Below, piece by piece: positions 21,821-30,141 of a stretch of 64,000 nt of DNA. Both the position numbers and the translations under genes were made by a program. Below the pieces are notes generated by a model. That model saw only the letters and a program-made list of their open reading frames with translations. It had not been told where the DNA came from and ran no database searches. Source of the stretch: Streptomyces koelreuteriae (GTDB lineage Bacteria > Actinomycetota > Actinomycetes > Streptomycetales > Streptomycetaceae). The DNA lies in the NCBI RefSeq assembly GCF_018604545.1, contig NZ_CP075896.1, positions 1,736,001-1,800,000 on the forward strand, in the 5' to 3' direction. Positions within the stretch are counted from its first letter, which is position 1; the number at the start of each line of letters is the position of its first letter.

Positions 21821-22786
21821 CTACGCGACCCTGACCACGTACTTGCCCTGGACGCCGCCCGCCTCCAGCGCCCGATGGGCCGCCGCGGTCTCCTCCAGAG
21901 GGAAGACCGTGTCCACCGCGGGGCTCAGCTTGCCCTCGACCACATGGCGGGCGAGGTCGTCGAAGTGCGCCCGCTTGGGGTCGCCGCTGAAGAAGCGCAC
22001 CCGGCCGTGTCCGTGCACCGTGCTGGCGGCGAGGTAGCCGAGCGACGCGGCGGGCCGTTTCAGGTCGAAGGCGATGGTGACCATGCGTCCGCCGGGATTC
22101 AGCAGGCCGCGGTAGGCCCGTAGTTCGGTCCCCGCGGTGTCCAGCACCACGTCGAAGCGGTCCAGTTCCCCAGGCCGCGCGATCCGGTGGTCGACGGCCT
22201 GGTGCGCGCCGAGCCCGCGGACGAAGTCGAGGTTGGCCGCACGGGCGAGGGCCGTGACCTCGGCGCCGTACGCCCGTCCGAGCTGGACGGCGGCATTGCC
22301 GACGCCGCCCGCCGCGCCCCGGACGAGGAGTCGTTCCCCGGGGCGCAGCCCGGCTTTGTCCCGCAGGGCGGTGACGGCCGTGGTGGCCACCGGCAGCGCG
22401 GCCGCGTCCACCAGATCCAGTCCGTCGGGGACCCGGCCGATCCGCTCGGCAGGCACGGTCACGTACTCGGCGGCGCTGCCGAACCCGGAGGTGCGGCCCA
22501 GGACCCCCCATACGCGGTCGCCATCCGCAAGCCGTGTGACTCCGGCACCCGATGCGGCGACCTCGCCGGTGAAGTCCAAGCCGACACGCTGGGGGAATTT
22601 CCGGCCGGTCACGAGGCGGACGCGGCCGGCACGGGCTGCCAGTTCCCCGCCGTTGACACTGAAGGCGTGCACCTTCACCAGCACCTCGCCGGCGGCCGGC
22701 TCGGGGCGTGGCACGCGGCCCAGGTACAGCACATCGGGGCCGCCGTAGCGGTCGTAGAGCACTGCCTTCATCATGCGGTCGTTCAT
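21821..22786 (-). CDS. zinc-less medium-chain NADP-dependent quinone oxidoreductase
   Basis: 321 residues of the medium-chain dehydrogenase/reductase family. The catalytic GroES-like part contains VLVKVHAFSVNGGELAARAG and VGLDFTGEVAASGAGV. The Rossmann part contains LVRGAAGGVGNAAVQLGRAYG, typical of the QOR/zeta-crystallin group, which reduces quinones or enones with NADPH. Zinc-binding Cys are absent. AAAGG precedes ATG 22786; an internal ATG at MKAVLYDRYGG is an alternative start. It is divergent from a TetR gene with an operator-like repeat between, so it is probably induced by a toxic or electrophilic compound. Confidence 0.87.
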   Translation of the reverse strand: MNDRMMKAVLYDRYGGPDVLYLGRVPRPEPAAGEVLVKVHAFSVNGGELAARAGRVRLVTGRKFPQRVGLDFTGEVAASGAGVTRLADGDRVWGVLGRTSGFGSAAEYVTVPAERIGRVPDGLDLVDAAALPVATTAVTALRDKAGLRPGERLLVRGAAGGVGNAAVQLGRAYGAEVTALARAANLDFVRGLGAHQAVDHRIARPGELDRFDVVLDTAGTELRAYRGLLNPGGRMVTIAFDLKRPAASLGYLAASTVHGHGRVRFFSGDPKRAHFDDLARHVVEGKLSPAVDTVFPLEETAAAHRALEAGGVQGKYVVRVA

Positions 22787-22846
22787 CGTTCTGCCTTTGC
22801 CGCCGGTGGTCGTGGAGGGAACTGACACCGACGGTAGGCTCCTAAT

Positions 22847-22862
22847 CGGACGCGATCGTCCG
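22847..22862. promoter_or_regulatory. operator-like inverted repeat CGGACG-CGAT-CGTCCG
   Basis: A perfect 6-4-6 inverted repeat, extended to 8 of 9 with flanking AT, lies midway in the 100-bp region between the oxidoreductase and the TetR gene. It is a likely site for the TetR protein encoded beside it. Confidence 0.6.
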
Positions 22863-22886
22863 TTTGGACCTAAGCGAGAGGCAGTG

Positions 22887-23567
22887 ATGGTGGAATCCTC
22901 TCGGATCGCAGCCGAGGACGGGCTGCGGGCCGACGCCCGGCGCAACCGGGAGCGCGTCCTCGCCGCCGCCCGTGCGGTCTTCGCGGAACACGGCATCGAC
23001 GCCCCGATGGCGACCGTGGCGCGTCGGGCCGGAGTCGGCGTGGCGACGCTGTACCGGCATTTCCCGACCCGCGACGCCCTGGTGCGGGGCGCGTTCGCGC
23101 AGCAGATGGACACCTGCGTGCGGGCGCTCACCGAGGCTCTGGCCGCTCCTGACCCGTGGCAGGGATTCCAGCAGCTGATCGAGACGGTCTGCGCACTGCA
23201 ACGGGAGGAACGCGGGTTCCCTGCCGCGTTCGTCGCGGCCTTCCCGGACAGCACGTCGGAGCACGCGCGGTCCCGGCGACGAGCCGAGCGGGACTTCACC
23301 ACCCTGGTACGCAGGGCTCAGGCGTCGGGCGCTCTGCGGGCCGATTTTCACCCTTCCGACCTCGCCGTGGTCCTGTTGGCACACTGCGGTCTGGTGACCG
23401 CCCTGCCGGGCGACGGTGCGGCCTCCCGGCGCCTGGTGGCCTACCTGCTCCAGTCGTTCCGCGCCGACACGGCCGACGAGCCACTGCCTCCACCGACCGC
23501 GCTGACACTGCGCAGTCTCCCGATCGCGGCTGTCAGCCCCCAGCGGCAGCGGACCCCCAGAGCCTGA
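22887..23567 (+). CDS. TetR family transcriptional regulator
   Basis: 226 residues. The helix-turn-helix covers about 12-60: RRNRERVLAAARAVFAEHG and VARRAGVGVATLYRHFPTRD. The C-terminal region resembles the SACE_7040/TetR_C group (FHPSDLAVVLLAHCGLV). GAGAGG lies 6 nt upstream of ATG 22887. Divergent placement and the repeat at 22847-22862 suggest it represses the oxidoreductase gene and itself. Confidence 0.87.
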   Translation: MVESSRIAAEDGLRADARRNRERVLAAARAVFAEHGIDAPMATVARRAGVGVATLYRHFPTRDALVRGAFAQQMDTCVRALTEALAAPDPWQGFQQLIETVCALQREERGFPAAFVAAFPDSTSEHARSRRRAERDFTTLVRRAQASGALRADFHPSDLAVVLLAHCGLVTALPGDGAASRRLVAYLLQSFRADTADEPLPPPTALTLRSLPIAAVSPQRQRTPRA

Positions 23568-23635
23568 CCGACACGGCACGTGCGGCAACCGTTTACAACC
23601 GCGCCCCTCGGCGCTAACTTCCGCAACAAGCGGGG

Positions 23636-23649
23636 TGGGAGCGCTCCCA
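23636..23649. promoter_or_regulatory. CebR box TGGGAGCGCTCCCA
   Basis: An exact copy of the 14-bp palindrome bound by CebR, the cellobiose- and cellotriose-responsive LacI-family repressor of Streptomyces cellulase genes. It is about 110 nt upstream of the LPMO gene, which should therefore be induced by cello-oligosaccharides. Confidence 0.9.
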
Positions 23650-23747
23650 TTACGGTGGACCGGAACCCGCCCTGAAGTCGCCCCCACCCCGCGCATCCCC
23701 ACACACGCATCCGCGAACCCGTATCCCAAGGAACGGATGATGCTGTC

Positions 23748-24839
23748 ATGATCCTGACAAAAGAGCCCGGCAGGCTCCCGATGCGCCGATTAACGCTCCC
23801 CACCCGGGCCAAGTCCCTCTTCCTCGTCATGCTCTCCCTGCTCGTCACGGTCCCGGCCCTCGGTCTGGTCATGACGTCCGGTGGTGAGGCGGAGGCCCAC
23901 GGCACGCCCATGAAGCCCGGCAGCCGTACCTTCCTGTGCTGGCAGGACGGTCTGACCGACACCGGCGAGATCAAGCCGGTCAACCCGGCCTGCCGGTCCG
24001 CCCAGCAGACCAGCGGCACCACGCCGTTCTACAACTGGTTCTCGGTGCTCCGCTCCGACGGCGCCGGCCGCACCCGGGGCTTCGTGCCGGACGGCGAGCT
24101 GTGCAGCGGCGGCAACACCAACTTCACCGGGTTCAACACCCCCAGCAAGGACTGGCCGCTCACCCATCTCACCTCGGGCGCGACGGTCGACTTCTCGTAC
24201 AACGCCTGGGCGGCGCACCCGGGTTGGTTCTACGTCTACATCACCAAGGACGGCTTCGACCCGGCCAAGACGCTCACCTGGAACGACATGGAGGAACGGC
24301 CGTTCCTGAGCGTCGACCACCCGCCGCTGAACGGCTCCCCGGGCACGGTCGAGGCCAACTACTCCTGGACCGGCAAGCTCCCCGCCAACAAGTCGGGCCG
24401 CCACATCGTCTACATGGTCTGGCAGCGCTCCGACAGTCAGGAGACCTTCTACTCCTGCTCCGACATCGTCTTCGACGGCGGCAACGGCGAGGTGACCGGC
24501 ATCAAGGAGCCGGGCAACCCCTCCGAGCCGGTGCCCGGCACCTGCACGGCCACCCGCAAGACGACCGGCAGCTGGAACGGCGGCTACCAGTCCGAGGTGA
24601 CCGTCACCAACACCGGCACCGTCCCGATGCTCGGCTGGATGGTCGACTGGAACCTCCCGGCGGGCCACAAGATCGAGAGTTTGTGGAGCGGCAACGCGAC
24701 CTACAACGGCCAGTCGGTGATGGTCCACAACGCCGGCTGGAACGGCTCCCTGGCTCCGGGCAAGAGCACGACCTTCGGCTATACCGCCACCGCTCCGGGC
24801 GGTGACAGTACGACGAGCCTGCCCTGCCGGGTGGGCTGA
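23748..24839 (+). CDS. secreted lytic polysaccharide monooxygenase AA10 with CBM2
   Basis: 363 residues. A long signal peptide ends at GGEAEA, giving a mature N-terminal His51 that with His157 (AAHPGW) forms the copper histidine brace; Phe234 in ETFYSCSD fills the axial position. Residues 51-245 match cellulose-active C1-oxidising AA10 enzymes such as CelS2 (GSRTFLCWQD, YNWFSVL, SDIVFDGGNGEVTG). A short linker leads to a CBM2 cellulose-binding domain (Cys266 to Cys360, WNGGYQSEVTVTNTG). It cuts crystalline cellulose outside the cell. The start is uncertain: AAGGA precedes ATGs at 23737/23740 that open a 4-5-codon frame whose TGA overlaps this ATG; ATG 23781 is another option. Confidence 0.93.
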   Translation: MILTKEPGRLPMRRLTLPTRAKSLFLVMLSLLVTVPALGLVMTSGGEAEAHGTPMKPGSRTFLCWQDGLTDTGEIKPVNPACRSAQQTSGTTPFYNWFSVLRSDGAGRTRGFVPDGELCSGGNTNFTGFNTPSKDWPLTHLTSGATVDFSYNAWAAHPGWFYVYITKDGFDPAKTLTWNDMEERPFLSVDHPPLNGSPGTVEANYSWTGKLPANKSGRHIVYMVWQRSDSQETFYSCSDIVFDGGNGEVTGIKEPGNPSEPVPGTCTATRKTTGSWNGGYQSEVTVTNTGTVPMLGWMVDWNLPAGHKIESLWSGNATYNGQSVMVHNAGWNGSLAPGKSTTFGYTATAPGGDSTTSLPCRVG

Positions 24840-24859
24840 ACCGGCGCTTCGCAAGACGG

Positions 24860-24892
24860 GCCCGGTGACCGGTGGAACCTCGGTCGCCGGGC
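24860..24892 (+). terminator. hairpin terminator after the LPMO gene
   Basis: GCCCGGTGACCG pairs with CGGTCGCCGGGC (11 of 12) around GTGGAACCT, 20 nt after the LPMO stop, between convergent genes. TCGTTGCT follows. It may stop transcription from both sides. Confidence 0.75.
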
Positions 24893-24924
24893 TCGTTGCT
24901 GCCGGGTGACCGCACCCGCCCGGG

Positions 24925-25845
24925 TCAGAGGCCGTCCGCCGTGGCCAGGACACGGTGCAGGGCGGCCTCGGCCGGTGGGCCCCACGTCGCCTTGCCGCCG
25001 AGGCGGCCATGGACCCCGGCGTCCCCGATGATCATGCAGACGAGGGCCCGCGCGACGGCCCAGCCCCGGGCGCGGCGCCAGGTCGCGGGGTCGGCGGCCG
25101 GGCGGTAGAGATCGAAGAAGCGGTCGGCGGCGCCGTCCGGCAGCAGGTTCCAGGCGGCGGCGAGATCGCAGGCGGGGTCACCGGCGCAGAGATCGCCGAA
25201 GTCGATCACACCGCAGAAGGTGCCGTCGGCGGTGAGCACGTTGGCCGCGTGCAGGTCGGCGTGGATCCACACCGCCGGGCCCGTCCAGTCGGGCGCCGCG
25301 ACGGCGTCGTCCAGGATCGCGCGGACCGCCTCCGGGTTCGCGACCAGGCCCAGCTCCGTGGCCGTGGCGAGTTGGTGGGCGAACCCCTCGGCGTGCTCGG
25401 ACAACGGCCCGCCTCGGCTCCGGCCCACGGGTGCGCCCTCGGGGGCGGGGCGGTGCAGCGCCGTCAGGAAGGCGGCCAGGGCCTCGGCCGACTCCGCGGC
25501 ACGGGTGGCGGGGGCGCGGTCGGCGGGGGCGCCCTGCACCCAGGTGGTGACGATCCAGGTGTGCGGAAAACGGTCGGAGGGCTCACCGAGGCGCTGCGGG
25601 ACCGGAATCTCCAGGGGCAGACTCGGGGCGAGTTCGGGGAGCCAGGTGTGCTCCTTGCGCAGCAGCGCGTCCACGGGCCCCGTCGCCCAGGGCAGCCGCA
25701 CGGCCAGGTCGTCACCGAGACGCCAGAGCTGGTTGTCCCAGCCGCGCGCACCGAGCCGCAGGGGGCGATCGGCCAGGTCGGGGTGCTGGTCGCGCAGCAA
25801 CTCCCGGATCAGTTCCGGCGTGATCTCGATCTCGGTGTGGGTCAT
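24925..25845 (-). CDS. aminoglycoside phosphotransferase (APH) family kinase
   Basis: 306 residues with the APH/choline kinase fold. The catalytic loop is WIHADLHAANVL and the Mg-binding segment is GVIDFGDLCAGDPACDLAAAW. The N-terminal part has DNQLWRLGDDLAVRLPWATG for ATP. Such chromosomal genes are frequent in Streptomyces and usually of unknown substrate; resistance is possible but not implied. The start ATG 25845 begins MTHTEIEITPELIREL, the usual N-terminus of this subgroup. It is monocistronic, convergent with the LPMO and divergent from the phosphatase gene. Confidence 0.85.
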   Translation of the reverse strand: MTHTEIEITPELIRELLRDQHPDLADRPLRLGARGWDNQLWRLGDDLAVRLPWATGPVDALLRKEHTWLPELAPSLPLEIPVPQRLGEPSDRFPHTWIVTTWVQGAPADRAPATRAAESAEALAAFLTALHRPAPEGAPVGRSRGGPLSEHAEGFAHQLATATELGLVANPEAVRAILDDAVAAPDWTGPAVWIHADLHAANVLTADGTFCGVIDFGDLCAGDPACDLAAAWNLLPDGAADRFFDLYRPAADPATWRRARGWAVARALVCMIIGDAGVHGRLGGKATWGPPAEAALHRVLATADGL

Positions 25846-26098
25846 GCGGCGCAACGCTAGCCGGGCGGGAGCACGAAGGGGTACGAGTGGCCGGAAAACG
25901 CCGCGCGCCCGGACCGGCCATGCCGTATGCCCCATATGTCGCTGATATCCAGGTGTGCGATTCTGTTGTGTGGGTGCCCTGCCGCTCATGCGCGGCGTGG
26001 ATCCGCCGTGTCGTCGTCGCCTGAGTTCCGGGGACTCCGAGTTCCGGGGACTCCCACCTGCCGGTGGCCGGCGGCACGGACGGGAGGTGGATGCGGAG

Positions 26099-29047
26099 AT
26101 GCCCCATTACGGCGATGCCCGGGCCGCGGTCCCCGGTCTTCGGGCGCCGGGGAACGGGGGCACCGGTCCGCCTCGCCCCGCGCCGGAGCCGGCCGCGCGG
26201 GAGCGGGTCCTGGCGTTCGCCGGGGTGGCACTGGCGGCGGTGTACGTACGGAGCGAGGACGGCACGGAACTCCGCTCCGTGGAGTCGGCCGGCGCCGAGC
26301 CGGAGCGGTACGGGTTGCAGGGCTGTGTGCCGGTCGCGGAGGCGTCAGCCACCCCGGGACCTTCCGGGTCGCCCCCGCCCTCCCCCGGAGTCCCGCCCGC
26401 AGCCGAGGACGGAACCGGAAACGGAAACGGAAACGGAACGGGAAGCCTAACCGCGACCGGAAGCGGAGCCGAGGACGGCGGGCCGACCATCGCCAAGGCC
26501 TTCCGGAGCGGGCGGGCGTTGTGGCTCGGGAGCGCGGTGTCCGCCGGTCCGGAGGAAGGCGGAGCCTCCGCCGCCCCGCTCGGGGCGTTGCCGCTGGGCG
26601 CCGCCGGTGGGTGGCTGGGGTGTCTGCTGCTGGTGGGAGAGGCCGGGGAGGGCTTCGGGCCCGAGCAGCGGGAGTTCCTGGAGCGGTACGCCGAGGCGGT
26701 CGCCGGGCGGCTCCGGGGCGAGGCCGACCGGTGCGCCCCCTCCCCCGTGCTGGATCCGGCGCTGCGCGCCATGGGCGTCGGTTCCTTCGCCCTGGCTCCG
26801 GGCACCGGCCTGGTCGAGACGGACGAGGCCCTGCTCGAACTCGTCGGCATCCCCGAGAACGGCTTCGACGGCAAGACCGACACCCTGCTCTCGGCCTGCG
26901 TCCCGGAGGACGTCCCCGCCCTGATGTCGGTGATCGAACCGTCCGCGCAGACCCCGGGCCGCCGGGAACTGGAGTTCCGGATCCGCCGGCCCACCGGTGA
27001 ACTGTGCTGGCTGCGCCTGAACTGCCGGGTGCGGAAGGGCCCTGACGGCGCTCCGGAGCGCGTGCTCGGCGTGGTGACCGCCGCCCCCGTGCTGCGCCGG
27101 TCCGCCAGCGACGTCGCCCGGATCCAGTGGCTGACGGCCGCGCTCGACGACGCCGTGACGGTCCGGGACGTCGGCCGTGTGGTCGTCGCCGCGCTGCGCG
27201 AGCCGCTGGACGCGGACCGGGTGGCGCTCGCCGAGCTGCTGGAGGACCGGCTGGCGGTCACCGTCCTCGATCCGCCGAGTGCCGGCGCCTGGCCGGACCT
27301 GTGGCGTGCCGAGTGGCGCTCGGAGTGGCCCGACGCGCCGGTCTCCGCCCTGCCCACGCTCCAGGCGGCGCTGCGGGACGGCCGTATGAGCCTGTGGCCG
27401 GCCGGGGCCGCGCTGGAACCCGGGCTGGAGGGGATCGGCCCCGGCGGGCTGGCGGTCCTGCCGCTGCCGGCCAAGAGCAGGGTGACCGGGGTGTGCCTGG
27501 TCGGCTGGGACGCGCCGCACGAGTTCGCCCCCGAGGAGCGGGCCCTGCTGACGGCGACCGCGGGGCTGGTGGGGCAGGCCCTGAAACGCGCGCACGCCTA
27601 TGACGCCGAGCAGGAGCTGGCGACGATGCTGCAGCGCAGCCTGCTGCCGCGCCGGCTGCCCCGGCTGCCCGGGGGCACCGCCGTGGCCCGCTATCTGCCC
27701 GCCCGGCGCGGGCTCCAGGTGGGCGGCGACTGGTACGACGTGATCGCGCTGTCGGAGGGGAAGGTCGCCCTGGTCATCGGTGATGTGCAGGGGCACAGCG
27801 CCGGGGCCGCGACGATCATGGGCCAGATGCGGACCGCGGTCCGGGCCTACGCCGTGGAGGGCCATCCTCCGGACGTGGTCGTCGGGCACGCCAACCGGCT
27901 GCTCGTCGGCATGGAGACCGACCTCTTCGCCACCTGCTGCTATGTCGAACTGGACATGGAGGAGGGCAACGCGCTGTTCGTGCGGGCCGGGCATCTGTCC
28001 CCGCTGGTGCGTCTGCCCGACGGCGGCACCGAGGAGATCGCGGTGGAGGGCGGACTGCCGCTGGGCGTCCTCGCGGACGCGGAGTTCCCGCTGACGGCGC
28101 TGGCCCTGGCCCCGGGCTCGGTGCTCGCGCTGGTGACGGACGGTCTGGTCGAGTCGACCGATCTGCAGGTGGACGAGGGCATGCGGCTCGTGCGCGAGGC
28201 CCTCGCCGCGGCCGACCCCTCCGACCCGGGGCGGATGGCCGACGAGCTGCTGGGCGACGCCGGCCGCCGGGAGGACGACGTGGCGGTGCTGCTGCTGCGC
28301 TACGACGGGATGCGGGTGCGCCCGGTGCGGGCGGGCTGGGTGGTGTGGCGGCTGCCGGACGCGGTCATGCACGCCCGCCGGTTCAGCGCGCGCACGCTGC
28401 GCTCGTGGGACATCGTGGCCGAGGCCGACACCGTGCTGCTGGTGGTGTCGGAACTGGTCACCAACGCGCTGGTGCACACGCAGGGCGCGGTCCGGGTGGA
28501 TCTGACGCTGGCCGCGGACCGGCTGCGGGTGACGGTGAGCGACTCCTCGCCGCGCGCGCCCGCCAAGCCGGTGGTGGTGGACTGGGAGTCGACGGGCGGC
28601 CGCGGGCTCTTCCTGGTCGAGGCGATGTCGACGGGCTGGGGTTCGGTGCCGGTCGGCGGCGGCAAGCAGGTGTGGAGCGAGATCGTCGTGTCCCGGCCGG
28701 GGCCGGAGGACGAGGAACCGGAACCCGAGCGGGGACCGGAACCGCCGCGGGCCGAGCCGGAGCGGGTGCCGGAGCCGGGCCGGACCTGGGACCGCGGCTG
28801 GAGCCTGGTCCGCGACCGGAGCTGGGGCATGGGCCGGGGCCGCGACCGGAACAAGGGCCGCGACCGGACTCCCGACCCACCCCTGGGCCGCCGGTTCCTC
28901 GGCCGGAACAGGGACCGGGACCGGACTCCGGACTCCCCCTCGGGCGACCGAGACCGTGGCCGAAGCAGGGACCGGGACTGGAACCCCGCCCCCGGCCGAA
29001 CCGCCGGCCGGAGCCGATCGCGGCCCGACGAAGGAGGACCGCCGTGA
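26099..29047 (+). CDS. multidomain PP2C (SpoIIE/RsbU) phosphatase with GAF, PAS and HATPase domains
   Basis: 982 residues. In order: a GAF-like region (about 30-210) interrupted by a Gly/Asn/Thr-rich insert; a PAS-like segment (about 225-340, ending WLRLNCRVRKGPDGAPERVLGVV); a second GAF (about 350-495); a SpoIIE phosphatase (about 515-735) with LQVGGDWYDVI, VIGDVQGHSAGAA and ALVTDGLVES; then an anti-sigma-type ATPase (about 750-865) with LVVSELVTNALVHTQG and GGRGLFLVE. The tail (about 870-982) is low complexity and rich in Arg, Asp, Glu and Pro. Such proteins control sigma factors by dephosphorylating anti-anti-sigma factors. The TGA overlaps the GTG of the sugar-binding protein gene. Start ATG 26099 has GGGAGG 11 nt upstream. 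Confidence 0.85.
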   Translation: MPHYGDARAAVPGLRAPGNGGTGPPRPAPEPAARERVLAFAGVALAAVYVRSEDGTELRSVESAGAEPERYGLQGCVPVAEASATPGPSGSPPPSPGVPPAAEDGTGNGNGNGTGSLTATGSGAEDGGPTIAKAFRSGRALWLGSAVSAGPEEGGASAAPLGALPLGAAGGWLGCLLLVGEAGEGFGPEQREFLERYAEAVAGRLRGEADRCAPSPVLDPALRAMGVGSFALAPGTGLVETDEALLELVGIPENGFDGKTDTLLSACVPEDVPALMSVIEPSAQTPGRRELEFRIRRPTGELCWLRLNCRVRKGPDGAPERVLGVVTAAPVLRRSASDVARIQWLTAALDDAVTVRDVGRVVVAALREPLDADRVALAELLEDRLAVTVLDPPSAGAWPDLWRAEWRSEWPDAPVSALPTLQAALRDGRMSLWPAGAALEPGLEGIGPGGLAVLPLPAKSRVTGVCLVGWDAPHEFAPEERALLTATAGLVGQALKRAHAYDAEQELATMLQRSLLPRRLPRLPGGTAVARYLPARRGLQVGGDWYDVIALSEGKVALVIGDVQGHSAGAATIMGQMRTAVRAYAVEGHPPDVVVGHANRLLVGMETDLFATCCYVELDMEEGNALFVRAGHLSPLVRLPDGGTEEIAVEGGLPLGVLADAEFPLTALALAPGSVLALVTDGLVESTDLQVDEGMRLVREALAAADPSDPGRMADELLGDAGRREDDVAVLLLRYDGMRVRPVRAGWVVWRLPDAVMHARRFSARTLRSWDIVAEADTVLLVVSELVTNALVHTQGAVRVDLTLAADRLRVTVSDSSPRAPAKPVVVDWESTGGRGLFLVEAMSTGWGSVPVGGGKQVWSEIVVSRPGPEDEEPEPERGPEPPRAEPERVPEPGRTWDRGWSLVRDRSWGMGRGRDRNKGRDRTPDPPLGRRFLGRNRDRDRTPDSPSGDRDRGRSRDRDWNPAPGRTAGRSRSRPDEGGPP

Positions 29048-30126
29048 GAGGGCGCAGCTGGCGTGTGTTCGTCGCTCTGATGGCCGGTGTCCTGGCCACC
29101 TCCCTGGTCGGCTGTACCGAGAGCGGAGAGGAGGGCGACGACAGCCTGACCCTCGGTCTGCTGCTGCCGAGCCGTGCGGTGCCCCGATGGGAGCAGTCCG
29201 ACAAGCCCCTGATCGAGAAGCGGGTGAAGGAGCTGTGCCCCGAGTGCTCGGTGGTGTACGCCAACGCAGAGAACGACGCGGCGAGCCAGCGGCAGCAGAT
29301 GAACTCCATGATCACCAGGGGTGTCTCGGCCCTGATCCTGGACGTCGTGGATCCCAAGGCCCTGCGTTCCTCGGTCCGGGCGGCGGACCGCGAGGGCATC
29401 CCCGTGGTCGCCTACGACCGGCTCGCCGAGGGCCCGATCTCGGGTTTCGTCAGTTTCAACGGCGGCCAGGTCGGCCGGCTCCAGGGCCAGGACCTGCTCA
29501 AGGGCATGGGGGCCAGGGCCGACGGCGGCGGCGTCGTCATGATGAACGGCGACCCCTCCAGCCCCAACGCCGCCTGGTACGAGGGCGGGTCCCGGTCCGT
29601 TCTCAAGGACAAGGTGCGGATCCTCAAGTCGTACAACACCCTGGGGTGGCGCACGGAGAACGCGAACGACCACATGTCCGCCGCGATCAGCGACCTCGGC
29701 CCGAACCAGATCGACGGCGTGCTGGCGGCCAACGACTCCATCGCCGCCGGTGTCATCGCGGCGCTCAAGAGCGCCCGTATCTCGCCGCTGCCCCCGGTCA
29801 CCGGCCAGGACGCCGATCTCGACGCGGTGCGGCGCATCGTCGAGGGCGAGCAGTACATGACCGTCTACAAGCCCTTCCGGCTGGAGACCGAGGCGGCCGC
29901 CGCGATGGCCGTCGCCCTGGCGCGCGACAACGACCTCGACGCCCTCGTCACACGGAGCGTGGACAGCCCGACCACGAAGAACATCCCGGCGGTGCTGCTC
30001 ACTCCGATCGCCGTGACGGCCGAGACGATCGGGCGGACGCTCGTCCGGGACGGCGTCTACACGATCGACCAGATCTGCACCCCGAAGCTCCGGCCGGCCT
30101 GTGACCGGATCGGGCTCACCCGGTGA
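29044..30126 (+). CDS. xylF: XylF/ChvE-type sugar-binding lipoprotein
   Basis: 360 residues. Signal sequence and lipobox LVGC with Cys at 24; then a periplasmic-binding fold of the pentose/xylose group: TLGLLLPSRAVPRWEQSDKP, NDAASQRQQMNSMITRGVSALI, VAYDRLAEG, GVLAANDSIAAGVIAAL, PVTGQDADLDAVRRI. It captures a sugar, probably xylose, outside the membrane for the ATPase and permease encoded next. An AAGGAGGA sequence, inside the end of the phosphatase gene, precedes the GTG, which overlaps the phosphatase TGA. This implies the sensor phosphatase and the importer are made together. The symbol rests on family resemblance. Confidence 0.82.
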   Translation: MRGRSWRVFVALMAGVLATSLVGCTESGEEGDDSLTLGLLLPSRAVPRWEQSDKPLIEKRVKELCPECSVVYANAENDAASQRQQMNSMITRGVSALILDVVDPKALRSSVRAADREGIPVVAYDRLAEGPISGFVSFNGGQVGRLQGQDLLKGMGARADGGGVVMMNGDPSSPNAAWYEGGSRSVLKDKVRILKSYNTLGWRTENANDHMSAAISDLGPNQIDGVLAANDSIAAGVIAALKSARISPLPPVTGQDADLDAVRRIVEGEQYMTVYKPFRLETEAAAAMAVALARDNDLDALVTRSVDSPTTKNIPAVLLTPIAVTAETIGRTLVRDGVYTIDQICTPKLRPACDRIGLTR

Positions 30127-30141
30127 GGGACGTGATTCCCC

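Noticed and set aside
24925..25845. A resistance determinant and cluster of natural product genes
   Set aside because: APH-like kinases are frequent and of mixed function, and no biosynthetic genes are adjacent.
26402..26455. GGAAACGGAAACGGAAAC run as a CRISPR or regulatory repeat
   Set aside because: It is inside the phosphatase gene and encodes an in-frame Gly-Asn stretch; too short and unspaced for CRISPR.
28790..29000. Repeats near the phosphatase end as a CRISPR array
   Set aside because: The units are imperfect, in frame, lack unique spacers of constant length and have no cas genes nearby.
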